From Anaerostipes hominis (ex Lee et al. 2021) (lineage in GTDB: Bacteria > Bacillota > Clostridia > Lachnospirales > Lachnospiraceae), in assembly GCF_002270485.1 (NCBI RefSeq), contig NZ_NQOG01000002.1, positions 62,001-126,000 of the forward strand: a stretch of 64,000 nucleotides of DNA, read 5' to 3'. The position numbers and the translations under genes are program-made. Under the pieces are notes generated by a model. The model worked only from the letters and a program-made list of their open reading frames with translations. It was not told the DNA's origin and did no database searches. Within the stretch, counting starts at the first letter, position 1; each line of letters starts with the position of its first letter. This document shows positions 1 to 7,778 of the stretch, in pieces.

Positions 1-434
1 ATTATGAGTCAGATATCAATTATCACATTGGTACAATGATTGAAATACCTCGTGCTGCTCTTCTGGCCAATGAAATCGCAGAAGAAGCAGAGTTCTTCTC
101 TTTCGGTACCAATGACCTGACACAGATGACCTTCGGATTCTCACGTGATGACGCAGGTAAGTTCCTGGAAGCTTACTACGACAACAAGATCTACGAGTCA
201 GATCCGTTTGCGAAACTGGATCAGGACGGAGTCGGACAGCTGATCGCCATGGCAGCTGAAAAGGGCAGATCAACCCGTCCGGATATCAAACTTGGTATCT
301 GCGGAGAGCACGGAGGAGATCCTGCATCCGTTGAGTTCTGTCATAAAGTTGGATTAAACTATGTATCATGCAGCCCATACCGTGTGCCGATCGCAAGACT
401 TGCAGCAGCACAGGCGGCGCTGAACGATAAATAG
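1..434 (+). CDS. ppdK: Pyruvate, phosphate dikinase, C-terminal part
   Basis: The reading frame enters from the left edge (codons begin at base 3), so only the last 144 codons are present. They form the C-terminal PEP/pyruvate-binding barrel of PPDK, which interconverts pyruvate, ATP and phosphate with PEP, AMP and pyrophosphate in the cytoplasm. Seen here are [11 protein letters not shown], the FGTNDLTQ motif and [10 protein letters not shown], whose cysteine is the catalytic Cys of the family. The product ends in AAQAALNDK and is followed at once by a strong terminator. An internal ATG at base 36 is not a start. Identification is secure; only the N-terminal part is outside the window. Confidence 0.93.
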   Translation, partial: YESDINYHIGTMIEIPRAALLANEIAEEAEFFSFGTNDLTQMTFGFSRDDAGKFLEAYYDNKIYESDPFAKLDQDGVGQLIAMAAEKGRSTRPDIKLGICGEHGGDPASVEFCHKVGLNYVSCSPYRVPIARLAAAQAALNDK

Positions 435-458
435 AACTGAATCATCAGATAAAAATAA

Positions 459-919
<461 letters not shown>

Positions 920-1004
920 TGCATAAAACCTTGTTTTTTCGGAAAGTTTAAGCAGTAAGAACAGAACCTGGAATAAAGCAAACAAAATTAAGGAGGACAA
1001 TAAA

Positions 1005-1568
1005 ATGTCATTAATAGGTCAGGAAGTAACAGATTTTAAAGTACAGTCTTATCAGGGAAACGAATTTAAAGAGGTATCAAAGGAAGATATCCTTGGAAAA
1101 TGGTCCGTGTTCTTTTTCTATCCGGCAGATTTTACATTTGTATGCCCAACTGAATTGGAAGACTTGGCGAATAAATATGAAGACTTTAAAAAAGCGGGAT
1201 GTGAGATCTATTCTGTGTCATGTGATACACATTTTGTGCACAAGGCATGGCATGATGTGTCTAAGACAATTCAGAAGATCCAGTATCCGATGCTGGCAGA
1301 CCCGACCGGAGTGCTCGCAAGAGATTTTGATGTGATGATCGAAGAAAGCGGACTGGCAGAGAGGGGAAGCTTCATTGTGAATCCGGAAGGCAAGATCGTG
1401 GCTTATGAAGTCATTGCCGGTAATGTCGGAAGGAATGCGGAAGAGCTTTTTAGAAGAGTACAGGCATCCCAGTTCGTAGCAGAACACGGAGATGAGGTTT
1501 GTCCTGCAAAATGGCAGCCGGGAGCAGAAACTTTAAAACCGAGTCTTGATCTGGTAGGTTTGATCTAA
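1005..1568 (+). CDS. ahpC: Peroxiredoxin AhpC (typical 2-Cys)
   Basis: This 187-residue protein has the standard AhpC length. It reduces H2O2 and organic peroxides in the cytoplasm. The peroxidatic Cys47 lies in FYPADFTFVCPTELEDL and the resolving Cys166 in DEVCPAKWQPG, so it is the typical two-cysteine dimeric type. A strong AAGGAGG site at about 989-995 sets the ATG start. The reductase gene follows closely, so the two form a peroxide-reduction operon. No PerR-like box was clear upstream. Confidence 0.96.
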   Translation: MSLIGQEVTDFKVQSYQGNEFKEVSKEDILGKWSVFFFYPADFTFVCPTELEDLANKYEDFKKAGCEIYSVSCDTHFVHKAWHDVSKTIQKIQYPMLADPTGVLARDFDVMIEESGLAERGSFIVNPEGKIVAYEVIAGNVGRNAEELFRRVQASQFVAEHGDEVCPAKWQPGAETLKPSLDLVGLI

Positions 1569-1595
1569 GCACAGATGTAAATGGAAGGTGATACT

Positions 1596-3239
1596 TTGAA
1601 CGGAATTGATATGAGTAAACTCTATGACGGCATCATTATAGGCGGAGGCCCGGCAGGGCTTTCCGCCGCCATTTATCTCGCAAGGGCAAAATATCGTGTG
1701 CTGGTCATAGAAAAAGAAAAGATGGGCGGTCAGATCACAATCACGTCGGAGGTCGTCAATTATCCGGGGGTTCCTGAAACTGACGGTAGAAGGCTCACAG
1801 AAAATATGAGACAGCAGGCCGAGTTTTTTGGTGCGGAATTTATGATGGCAGATGTAAAGGAGCTGAATCCGGATGGAGACGTCAAAAAGGTTGTCACAGA
1901 CAAGGGGAGCTTTGAGACCCTGGGGATTGTGCTGGCCACCGGTGCCAGTCCCAGAAAGATCGGGTTTGAGGGAGAAATCAAATACCAGGGACGGGGTGTT
2001 GCTTACTGCGCCACATGCGACGGAGAATTTTTTACGGGGCTGGATGTGTTTGTCTTAGGCGGAGGCTTTGCCGCGGCGGAAGAGTCTGTATTCCTTACAA
2101 AGTACGCAAAAAAAGTCACGGTCATCGTCAGGGAAGAGGACTTTACCTGTGCGGCAGCCGTAGCAGAACAGGTCAAAAACCATCCTGGGATCGAAGTACA
2201 CTATCAGACCGAGATCGTAGAGGCAGGAGGCGAAAGCACCCTTCAGTATGCCGTGTTCCGAAACAATGAGACCGGGGAAACATGGAGATACGAGCCGCCG
2301 ACAGGAAAAAGTTTTGGTATCTTTGTCTTTGCCGGATATGCACCGGCTACGGGGCTTTTTAAAGAATTTCTGGAACTGAATGAGGACGGTTATCTGGTGA
2401 CGGATATGAACCAGAAAACAAGCAAAGACGGTATTTATGGCGCCGGGGATATCTGTGTGAAAAACTTGAGGCAGGTAGTGACTGCCGTCTCTGACGGGGC
2501 AGTGGCCGCCACCTCACTGGAAAAATATTTATCCGGAATGTACGAAAAACTGCAGCTTCCCGAGCGTGAGATATCCACACCGGAAAGAAGGAAGCCGACG
2601 GATGTGCCGAAGCAGGAATCTGCGGAAACTGGCGGATTTCTGACAGAAGAAATGAAACAGCAGCTGGTGCCGGTATTTGAGAGGCTTGAGAAAGACGTAG
2701 TGCTGAAATTTTACACGGATGACAGTCCAATTTCACGGGAAGTGGAAGAGTTTGCCGGAGAGATGAAAGACCTGTCGCCTCATATCCGATGTGAAGTGAA
2801 TCCGGAAGGAGCAGAGAAGATCGAACTTCCTGCAATCTGTATCTGCAGTGGCGACGGAACGTATCTGGGCACTGCATTCCACGGAGTTCCCGGAGGACAT
2901 GAATTCAATTCTTTCATTATAGCGATTTATAATGCCGCCGGTCCCGGACAGGCCATCGATGAGGGACTGCTGGACCGTATTCGGAACATCCGCAGAGAGA
3001 TCAGGATTCAGACTGTCATATCTCTCTCCTGTACGATGTGCCCGGAACTGGTAATGGCCGTACAGAGGATTGCACTGGAAAATCCTAATGTCGAGGCAGA
3101 TATTTATGACATGGCATATTTCCCTTATTTGAAAGACAAGTATCAGATCATGAGCGTGCCGTGCATGATCGTGAATGAAAAAGATGTGTATTTCGGAAAG
3201 AAAAGTGTGGAAGAGATCCTTGGATTCCTGGAGAATTAA
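1596..3239 (+). CDS. AhpF-like flavoprotein reductase with C-terminal thioredoxin-fold domain
   Basis: An FAD/NAD(P)H disulfide reductase that most likely recycles AhpC encoded just upstream. The N-terminal ~315 residues are a thioredoxin-reductase module: FAD motif GGGPAG near residue 16, redox motif YCATCDG near 145, NAD motif GGGFAA, and GIYGAGD near 285. A linker follows, then a tandem thioredoxin-fold region with a second dithiol CTMC about 69 residues from the end. In classical AhpF that region is at the N-terminus, so the domain order here is reversed. Start choice: TTG 1596 has AAGGTG five bases upstream; ATG 1581 and ATG 1611 are alternatives with poorer sites. Confidence 0.88.
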   Translation: MNGIDMSKLYDGIIIGGGPAGLSAAIYLARAKYRVLVIEKEKMGGQITITSEVVNYPGVPETDGRRLTENMRQQAEFFGAEFMMADVKELNPDGDVKKVVTDKGSFETLGIVLATGASPRKIGFEGEIKYQGRGVAYCATCDGEFFTGLDVFVLGGGFAAAEESVFLTKYAKKVTVIVREEDFTCAAAVAEQVKNHPGIEVHYQTEIVEAGGESTLQYAVFRNNETGETWRYEPPTGKSFGIFVFAGYAPATGLFKEFLELNEDGYLVTDMNQKTSKDGIYGAGDICVKNLRQVVTAVSDGAVAATSLEKYLSGMYEKLQLPEREISTPERRKPTDVPKQESAETGGFLTEEMKQQLVPVFERLEKDVVLKFYTDDSPISREVEEFAGEMKDLSPHIRCEVNPEGAEKIELPAICICSGDGTYLGTAFHGVPGGHEFNSFIIAIYNAAGPGQAIDEGLLDRIRNIRREIRIQTVISLSCTMCPELVMAVQRIALENPNVEADIYDMAYFPYLKDKYQIMSVPCMIVNEKDVYFGKKSVEEILGFLEN

Positions 3240-3276
3240 GGAAAATACAAAGAGAAGGCAAAATGTACAAAAAAAT

Positions 3277-3304
3277 AGAGATGCCAAGTTGTATTGGCAT
3301 CTCT
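3277..3304. terminator. Bidirectional terminator between ahp operon and dtxR-type gene
   Basis: AGAGATGCCAA (3277-3287) pairs perfectly with TTGGCATCTCT (3294-3304). An A-tract precedes it and a T-rich stretch follows, so it can serve both convergent transcripts. Confidence 0.85.
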
Positions 3305-3305
3305 G

Positions 3306-3665
3306 TTATTTTACGTGTTTTTTTATGGCTTCAAAGCTCTCTTTGCTGATGACATGCTCGATCCGGCATGCATCTTCTGCCGCGGTATCTTTGTTAACTC
3401 CCAGCGCGGTAAGCCAGGATGAGAGAAGCTTGTGCCGCTCATAAATCATCTCCGCAATCTCTTTTCCGGAGTCTGTGAGATAAATGTATCCTTCCGGCGA
3501 AACGGTAATATGTCCGTTCAGGCGGAGCTTTTTCATGGCTACGCTGACACTGGATTTTTTAAACCCTAACTCTGTTGCTACATCCACAGACCGGACAACA
3601 GGGCGGGACTCGCTCAAGACTAAGATTGTTTCTAAATAATTTTCAGCAGATTCATTTAAACTCAT
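3306..3665 (-). CDS. DtxR/MntR-family metal-dependent repressor
   Basis: A 119-residue regulator with the N-terminal winged helix of the DtxR/MntR family (NYLETILVLSE, VDVATELGFKKSSVSVAMKKL, then the wing GYIYLTDSGKEIA) and the metal/dimerisation helices (ERHKLLSSWLTALGV, EDACRIEHVISKESFEAI). It lacks the C-terminal SH3 domain of full DtxR, as MntR-type members do. Family knowledge says it senses Fe(II) or Mn(II) and represses metal uptake. It is divergent from feoA-feoA-feoB, so an iron-responsive role is likely. Candidate operators lie at 3800-3813 and 4334-4347. Confidence 0.9.
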   Translation of the reverse strand: MSLNESAENYLETILVLSESRPVVRSVDVATELGFKKSSVSVAMKKLRLNGHITVSPEGYIYLTDSGKEIAEMIYERHKLLSSWLTALGVNKDTAAEDACRIEHVISKESFEAIKKHVK

Positions 3666-3782
3666 GAATTTACCTCATTTCTAATAATATATAATTTTTA
3701 TGTAAAGCATTACAAAGTATATCATATCTCATAATATACTTCAAATATTTGGCTTATTGATAAAAAGAATCAACAAGAGATA

Positions 3783-3813
3783 TTGACTGATAACATATGT
3801 TAGAATATACTAA
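3783..3813 (+). promoter_or_regulatory. feo promoter with overlapping operators
   Basis: TTGACT (3783-3788), a 17-base spacer and TATACT (3806-3811) form a good sigma-A promoter. A perfect 12-bp palindrome TAACATATGTTA fills 3791-3802. TTAG-N6-CTAA (3800-3813) covers the -10 box, and the same motif recurs at 4334-4347 before feoB. Confidence 0.75.
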
Positions 3814-3863
3814 TTACTGAAAGAAAATGATAATCAAAACCAATTAAGAAAGAAGGAGTCATG

Positions 3864-4076
3864 ATGCCTTTAACAATGGTAAGAGAAGGGAAGGAAAATA
3901 TCATCTGTAAAGTCGGCGGCAGGGGAGAAACGAAAAGATTTCTTGAAAACCTTGGATTTACTGTTGGCGGGATGGTTACTGTCGTATCTGTCATCGGTGG
4001 AAATGTCATTGTGAATGTCAAAGATTCCAGAGTGGCGATTGGCAAAGATATGGCAAATAAGATTATGGTGAACTAA
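3864..4076 (+). CDS. feoA: FeoA-like SH3-fold protein (first copy)
   Basis: A 70-residue FeoA-type protein with the SH3-like fold (KRFLENLGFTVGGMVTVVSVIGGNVIVNVKDSRVAIGKDMA). FeoA proteins associate with the FeoB ferrous-iron transporter and modulate it. The GGAG at 3855-3858 favours ATG 3864 over the adjacent ATG 3861. It heads a feoA-feoA-feoB operon, with the second feoA 12 bases downstream. Confidence 0.9.
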   Translation: MPLTMVREGKENIICKVGGRGETKRFLENLGFTVGGMVTVVSVIGGNVIVNVKDSRVAIGKDMANKIMVN

Positions 4077-4088
4077 AAAGGAGAGAAA

Positions 4089-4310
4089 ATGAAGACATTA
4101 AAAGAAGTTGCCTGCGGCGAGACTGTAAAAGTTAAGAAATTGAATGGAGAAGGCCCTGTAAAACGCCGTATTATGGATATGGGAATCACAAAAGGAGTGG
4201 ATGTTTTTGTAAGAAAGGTAGCCCCTTTGGGCGATCCGGTGGAAATCACGGTGCGGGGATATGAACTGTCTGTGAGAAAAGCGGATTCGGAAATGATTTT
4301 GGTGGAATAG
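4089..4310 (+). CDS. feoA: FeoA-like SH3-fold protein (second copy)
   Basis: A 73-residue FeoA with the classical pattern (RRIMDMGITKGVDVFVRKVAPLGDPVEITVRGYELSVRKADSEMI). It has a better FeoA consensus than the first copy, including the GDPVEI(T)VRGYxLSxR signature. Two FeoA paralogues before one FeoB is a common Clostridia arrangement. A GGAGAG site at about 4080 precedes the ATG. Confidence 0.94.
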   Translation: MKTLKEVACGETVKVKKLNGEGPVKRRIMDMGITKGVDVFVRKVAPLGDPVEITVRGYELSVRKADSEMILVE

Positions 4311-4333
4311 CTTTTTCTTTTTTTGTATAGGAG

Positions 4334-4347
4334 TTAGTTAAAACTAA
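4334..4347 (+). promoter_or_regulatory. Candidate metal-repressor operator before feoB
   Basis: TTAGTT-AA-AACTAA is a perfect inverted repeat fitting TTAG-N6-CTAA, the pattern also seen over the -10 box of the feoA promoter. The half-sites resemble the TTAGG...CCTAA ends of DtxR/IdeR boxes. Confidence 0.5.
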
Positions 4348-4402
4348 TATAAATAAGCATGAACAAACAAGAGTGTATGGAAAGAAAAGAGGTAAATGCA
4401 GA

Positions 4403-6586
4403 ATGTCAATTAAAATTGCTTTAGCTGGAAACCCTAACAGTGGTAAAACGACGCTGTTTAATGCTTTGACGGGTTCCAATCAATTTGTGGGCAACTGGCC
4501 CGGTGTTACGGTGGAAAAGAAGGAAGGGAAGCTAAAAGGCTACAAAGATGTAACGATTATGGACCTTCCGGGTATCTATTCCCTTTCCCCGTATACATTG
4601 GAAGAGGTTGTTGCCAGAAACTTTCTGATCGGGGAACGGCCGGATGCTATCTTGAATATCGTAGACGGTACCAATATCGAGAGGAACCTTTATTTGTCCA
4701 CACAGCTGATGGAGCTTGGTATTCCGGTCATTATGGCAGTCAACATGATGGACGTCCTGGAGAAGAGCGGAGACCAGATACATATCAAGCAGCTGGGTGA
4801 GAAGCTGGGATGTGAAGTAGTAGAGATTTCTGCACTGAAAGGGACAGGAATCAAAAAAGCGGCTGAGAAAGCAGCAGCACTTGCAAATAACAGAAAAGCA
4901 GCTCCTCCGATACATACGTTTGATCCTCAGGTAGAAGAAGTTCTGAATTCCGTAGAATCAAAGCTGGGCAGTGAGATCCCGGCAGAACAGAAGCGCTTCT
5001 TTGCCATCAAGATGCTGGAGAAAGATGATAAGATTCAGGAACAGATGAAACTGGTTCCGGATGTTTCTGATGACATCAAGAAGATTGAAGAGGTAATGGA
5101 TGATGATACAGAAAGCATTATCACCAATGAACGTTATACTTATATTTCTTCCATCATTGAACAGTGTTTTACGAGAAACCGAAAAGAAACGATGACGACG
5201 TCTGACAAGATCGACCGTATTGTCACAAACAGATTTCTTGCACTTCCGATCTTTGCAGCGGTTATGTTTGTTGTCTATTATGTTTCCGTCAGCACCATAG
5301 GAACATGGGCGACAAATTGGGTAAACGACGGAGTGTTCGGCGACGGATGGAGCCTTTTTGGACTCAGTGTGCCGGGTATTCCTTCCGTGATCGAAGCCGG
5401 ACTGAACGCAGCCCGATGTGCCGGATGGCTGCAGGGACTGATCCTTGACGGTATGGTTGCCGGTGTAGGTGCGGTATTAGGGTTCGTGCCGCAGATGCTG
5501 GTGCTGTTTATTTTCCTTGCGTTTTTGGAGTCCTGTGGATATATGGCAAGAGTAGCGTTTATCATGGACCGTATTTTCCGCAAGTTTGGACTTTCCGGAA
5601 AATCCTTCATACCGATGTTAATCGGAAGCGGATGCGGAGTGCCGGGTATCATGGCATCCCGTACTATTGAAAATGACCGGGACCGTAAAATGACGATCAT
5701 GACAACCACATTCATTCCGTGCGGCGCAAAGCTGCCGATTATCGCACTGATCGCCGGGGCACTGTTCCACGGTGCATGGTGGGTGGCCCCGAGTGCTTAT
5801 TTTGTGGGTATCGCAGCCATTATCTGCTCTGGAATTATTTTAAAGAAAACAAACATGTTCGCAGGAGATCCGGCGCCGTTTGTCATGGAACTTCCTGCAT
5901 ATCATATGCCGACAGTGTCCAATGTGCTGAGAAGCATGTGGGAGCGCGGATGGTCCTTTATTAAGAAAGCCGGAACCATTATCCTGCTCTCCACCATTTT
6001 CGTATGGTTTACTACTTACTTTGGATGGGTTGACGGACAGTTCAGAATGCTCACTAAAATGGAACTTGATCACAGTATTCTTGCCGCGATCGGAAACGGC
6101 GTTGCATGGATCTTTGCTCCGCTTGGCTGGGGCAACTGGAAATCAGCTGTAGCTGCTATCACCGGATTGGTAGCAAAAGAAAATGTTGTAGGTACCTTTG
6201 GGATTCTGTTTGGTTTCGCAGAAGTGGCAGAAGACGGAGCTGAGATCTGGGGAACTCTTGCCGGAAGCATGACTGCGGCGGCAGCATATTCCTTCCTCGT
6301 ATTTAACCTGCTGTGTGCACCATGCTTTGCAGCAATGGGAGCAATTAAAAGAGAGATGAATAACAAGAAATGGTTCTGGTTCGCCGTTGGATACCAGACA
6401 GCGCTTGCATATGTGGTCTCCCTTTGTGTTTACCAGATTGGAACATTGATCACCACAGGAACCTTTGGGATCGGTACAGCCGTTGCTTTCCTGCTGGTTA
6501 TTGGATTTATCTATCTGCTGGTGAGGCCATACAGGGAAGGCAAGACGTTAAATGTTGATATAAAAGGAGTAACCGGTGTGAGATAA
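4403..6586 (+). CDS. feoB: Ferrous iron transporter FeoB
   Basis: A 727-residue inner-membrane Fe(II) transporter. The N-terminal G domain shows GNPNSGKTT (G1, residues 9-17), DLPGIYSLS (G3), NMMD (G4) and SALKGTG (G5). A helical GDI-like region follows, then two Gate repeats with conserved Cys motifs (SGCGVPGIMA and the LLCAPCFAAMGA region) in about ten membrane helices. Start: ATG 4403 begins MSIKIALAGNP and has AAGAGGT upstream; the upstream ATG 4373 adds an atypical extension. The operon context with two feoA genes and a Cys-rich partner supports the call. Confidence 0.97.
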   Translation: MSIKIALAGNPNSGKTTLFNALTGSNQFVGNWPGVTVEKKEGKLKGYKDVTIMDLPGIYSLSPYTLEEVVARNFLIGERPDAILNIVDGTNIERNLYLSTQLMELGIPVIMAVNMMDVLEKSGDQIHIKQLGEKLGCEVVEISALKGTGIKKAAEKAAALANNRKAAPPIHTFDPQVEEVLNSVESKLGSEIPAEQKRFFAIKMLEKDDKIQEQMKLVPDVSDDIKKIEEVMDDDTESIITNERYTYISSIIEQCFTRNRKETMTTSDKIDRIVTNRFLALPIFAAVMFVVYYVSVSTIGTWATNWVNDGVFGDGWSLFGLSVPGIPSVIEAGLNAARCAGWLQGLILDGMVAGVGAVLGFVPQMLVLFIFLAFLESCGYMARVAFIMDRIFRKFGLSGKSFIPMLIGSGCGVPGIMASRTIENDRDRKMTIMTTTFIPCGAKLPIIALIAGALFHGAWWVAPSAYFVGIAAIICSGIILKKTNMFAGDPAPFVMELPAYHMPTVSNVLRSMWERGWSFIKKAGTIILLSTIFVWFTTYFGWVDGQFRMLTKMELDHSILAAIGNGVAWIFAPLGWGNWKSAVAAITGLVAKENVVGTFGILFGFAEVAEDGAEIWGTLAGSMTAAAAYSFLVFNLLCAPCFAAMGAIKREMNNKKWFWFAVGYQTALAYVVSLCVYQIGTLITTGTFGIGTAVAFLLVIGFIYLLVRPYREGKTLNVDIKGVTGVR

Positions 6587-6596
6587 TGCCGGAAAC

Positions 6597-6629
6597 ATGC
6601 GGGTCTGCACTCAATGTGCAGACCTGCAT
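6597..6629 (+). other. Intercistronic hairpin after feoB
   Basis: A 14-bp stem with one G-T pair (6597-6610 with 6616-6629, loop TCAAT) sits between the feoB stop and the ribosome site of the next gene. There is no T-tract, so it may be an RNA-processing or stability element, not a full terminator. Confidence 0.6.
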
Positions 6630-6645
6630 TATGAAGGAGGTTTAT

Positions 6646-6786
6646 ATGGGAACAATAGCAGTAGGTTTGGCCGTCCTTGGCATTGTCAGTTTGATAGTCA
6701 GAAGCATGGTAAAGGATAAGAAACAGGGGAAGTCGATCCAGTGCGGGAATGACTGCAAACATTGCGGTGGGCACTGCAGTCGTTGA
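6646..6786 (+). CDS. FeoB-associated Cys-rich membrane protein
   Basis: A 46-residue protein with one N-terminal membrane helix (GTIAVGLAVLGIVSLIVRSMV) and a Cys-rich tail, CGNDCKHCGGHCSR. Small proteins of this type follow feoB in many Firmicutes and are presumed to assist ferrous transport, possibly by metal binding. AAGGAGG at 6634-6640 fixes the ATG at 6646. An upstream in-frame ATG (6586) would add an unlikely extension running through the hairpin. Confidence 0.88.
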   Translation: MGTIAVGLAVLGIVSLIVRSMVKDKKQGKSIQCGNDCKHCGGHCSR

Positions 6787-6838
6787 GAAATGGAGAGTTG
6801 TTTCAGCACTACATTGAGGCTGGTTGATAAATATTAAG

Positions 6839-7012
6839 TTTCCCAACCACAAATATTTAAACAGTATCGCAGAACCTCAGAAATTGGTGGTTTGCAGGCG
6901 ATTTGAAAGAAAAAACAGGAAATATGAAGTTGGTTGGGAAAAAACAAAGGGAACGTTGATTTTATCAGAAAAACTGGCTATAATGAAAAATAGGAATGGC
7001 TTAAAAGCGGGA
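6839..7012 (+). promoter_or_regulatory. CRISPR leader 1 with promoter
   Basis: This AT-rich leader lies immediately 5' of array 1. It contains TTGATT (6956-6961), a 17-base spacer and TATAAT (6979-6984), so the array is transcribed rightward. A 10-bp inverted repeat, TTTCCCAACC (6839-6848) and GGTTGGGAAA (6932-6941), frames an 83-base core upstream of the promoter. The last ~80 bases match leader 2 (16113-16193) closely. The small open frame across 6824-7039 is not a gene. Confidence 0.85.
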
Positions 7013-7627
7013 GATAAACATCAACAAGAGTTGTATTGAAATCATCTTCTAAGCCGTACCGTGCGGCGTCAATCGTGATAAACATCAACAAGAGTTGTAT
7101 TGAAATTCTATAAGTGTTCCATAGTGTTCTACATCAAAGCACGATAAACATCAACAAGAGTTGTATTGAAATAAACCAAAGAAAAATACCAAGGATGGGA
7201 AGAAAGGATAAACATCAACAAGAGTTGTATTGAAATTATGATCCCTTTCTGCCATGTTGGCATAAAACTACGATAAACATCAACAAGAGTTGTATTGAAA
7301 TTGTGCTCTCACGCCGCTTTCGCCGCTGCGCTAATGATAAACATCAACAAGAGTTGTATTGAAATAGCAACCAACAACGCGGGTGCAGGAAAGAAAACAG
7401 GATAAACATCAACAAGAGTTGTATTGAAATGAATGTTCTTGTTTGTCTTCCGATCTTTTTCTCTTGATAAACATCAACAAGAGTTGTATTGAAATCACAG
7501 GTCCCATTGCTTGTTACAAGGGCCGTTGCTGATAAACATCAACAAGGGTTATATTGGAAGTAGGTGTGTTCTTTGATTTCTTCAGGTACTATACCGAGAT
7601 AAATAAAAACAAACGTTGTATCGTTGT
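7013..7627 (+). CRISPR. CRISPR array 1 (orphan; 8 intact repeats plus 2 decayed)
   Basis: Eight identical 30-bp repeats start at 7013, 7077, 7143, 7207, 7272, 7336, 7401 and 7466. Each begins GATAAACATCAACAAG and ends TTGTATTGAAAT. A ninth copy (7531-7560) has several substitutions, and a tenth (about 7598-7627) is barely recognisable, marking the leader-distal end. Spacers are 34-36 bp (37 before the last relic). The ATTGAAAT 3' end is typical of type I-B/III repeats and would give the 8-nt crRNA 5' handle after Cas6 cleavage. No cas gene is in the window, so cas functions must be supplied elsewhere if the array is active. Confidence 0.97.
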
Positions 7628-7660
7628 AACACATTCATTTTAGCCAGTAAACATATGCTC

Positions 7661-7696
7661 AGAAGACAGGAGTGATTTCCTATCTTCTATTTTTTT
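7661..7696 (+). terminator. Terminator after CRISPR array 1
   Basis: AGAAGACAGGA (7661-7671) pairs with TCCTATCTTCT (7678-7688) with one mismatch, followed by a T-run at 7690-7696. It separates array transcription from jetA. Confidence 0.7.
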
Positions 7697-7778
7697 ACCT
7701 TTTGTCTGTTCAGCTGCACCAGTCCACAAGCTGCCTTTTTTATGTTATGATAAGAGAGCAAAACACAAAGGAGGAACT

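Noticed and set aside
2359-3287. Two long minus-strand frames over the AhpF-like gene
   Set aside because: Shadows of a gene with clear motifs; no start signals.
6824-7039. 71-residue open frame across CRISPR leader 1 and the first repeat
   Set aside because: No ribosome site; it covers the conserved leader promoter and a repeat, so it is non-coding.
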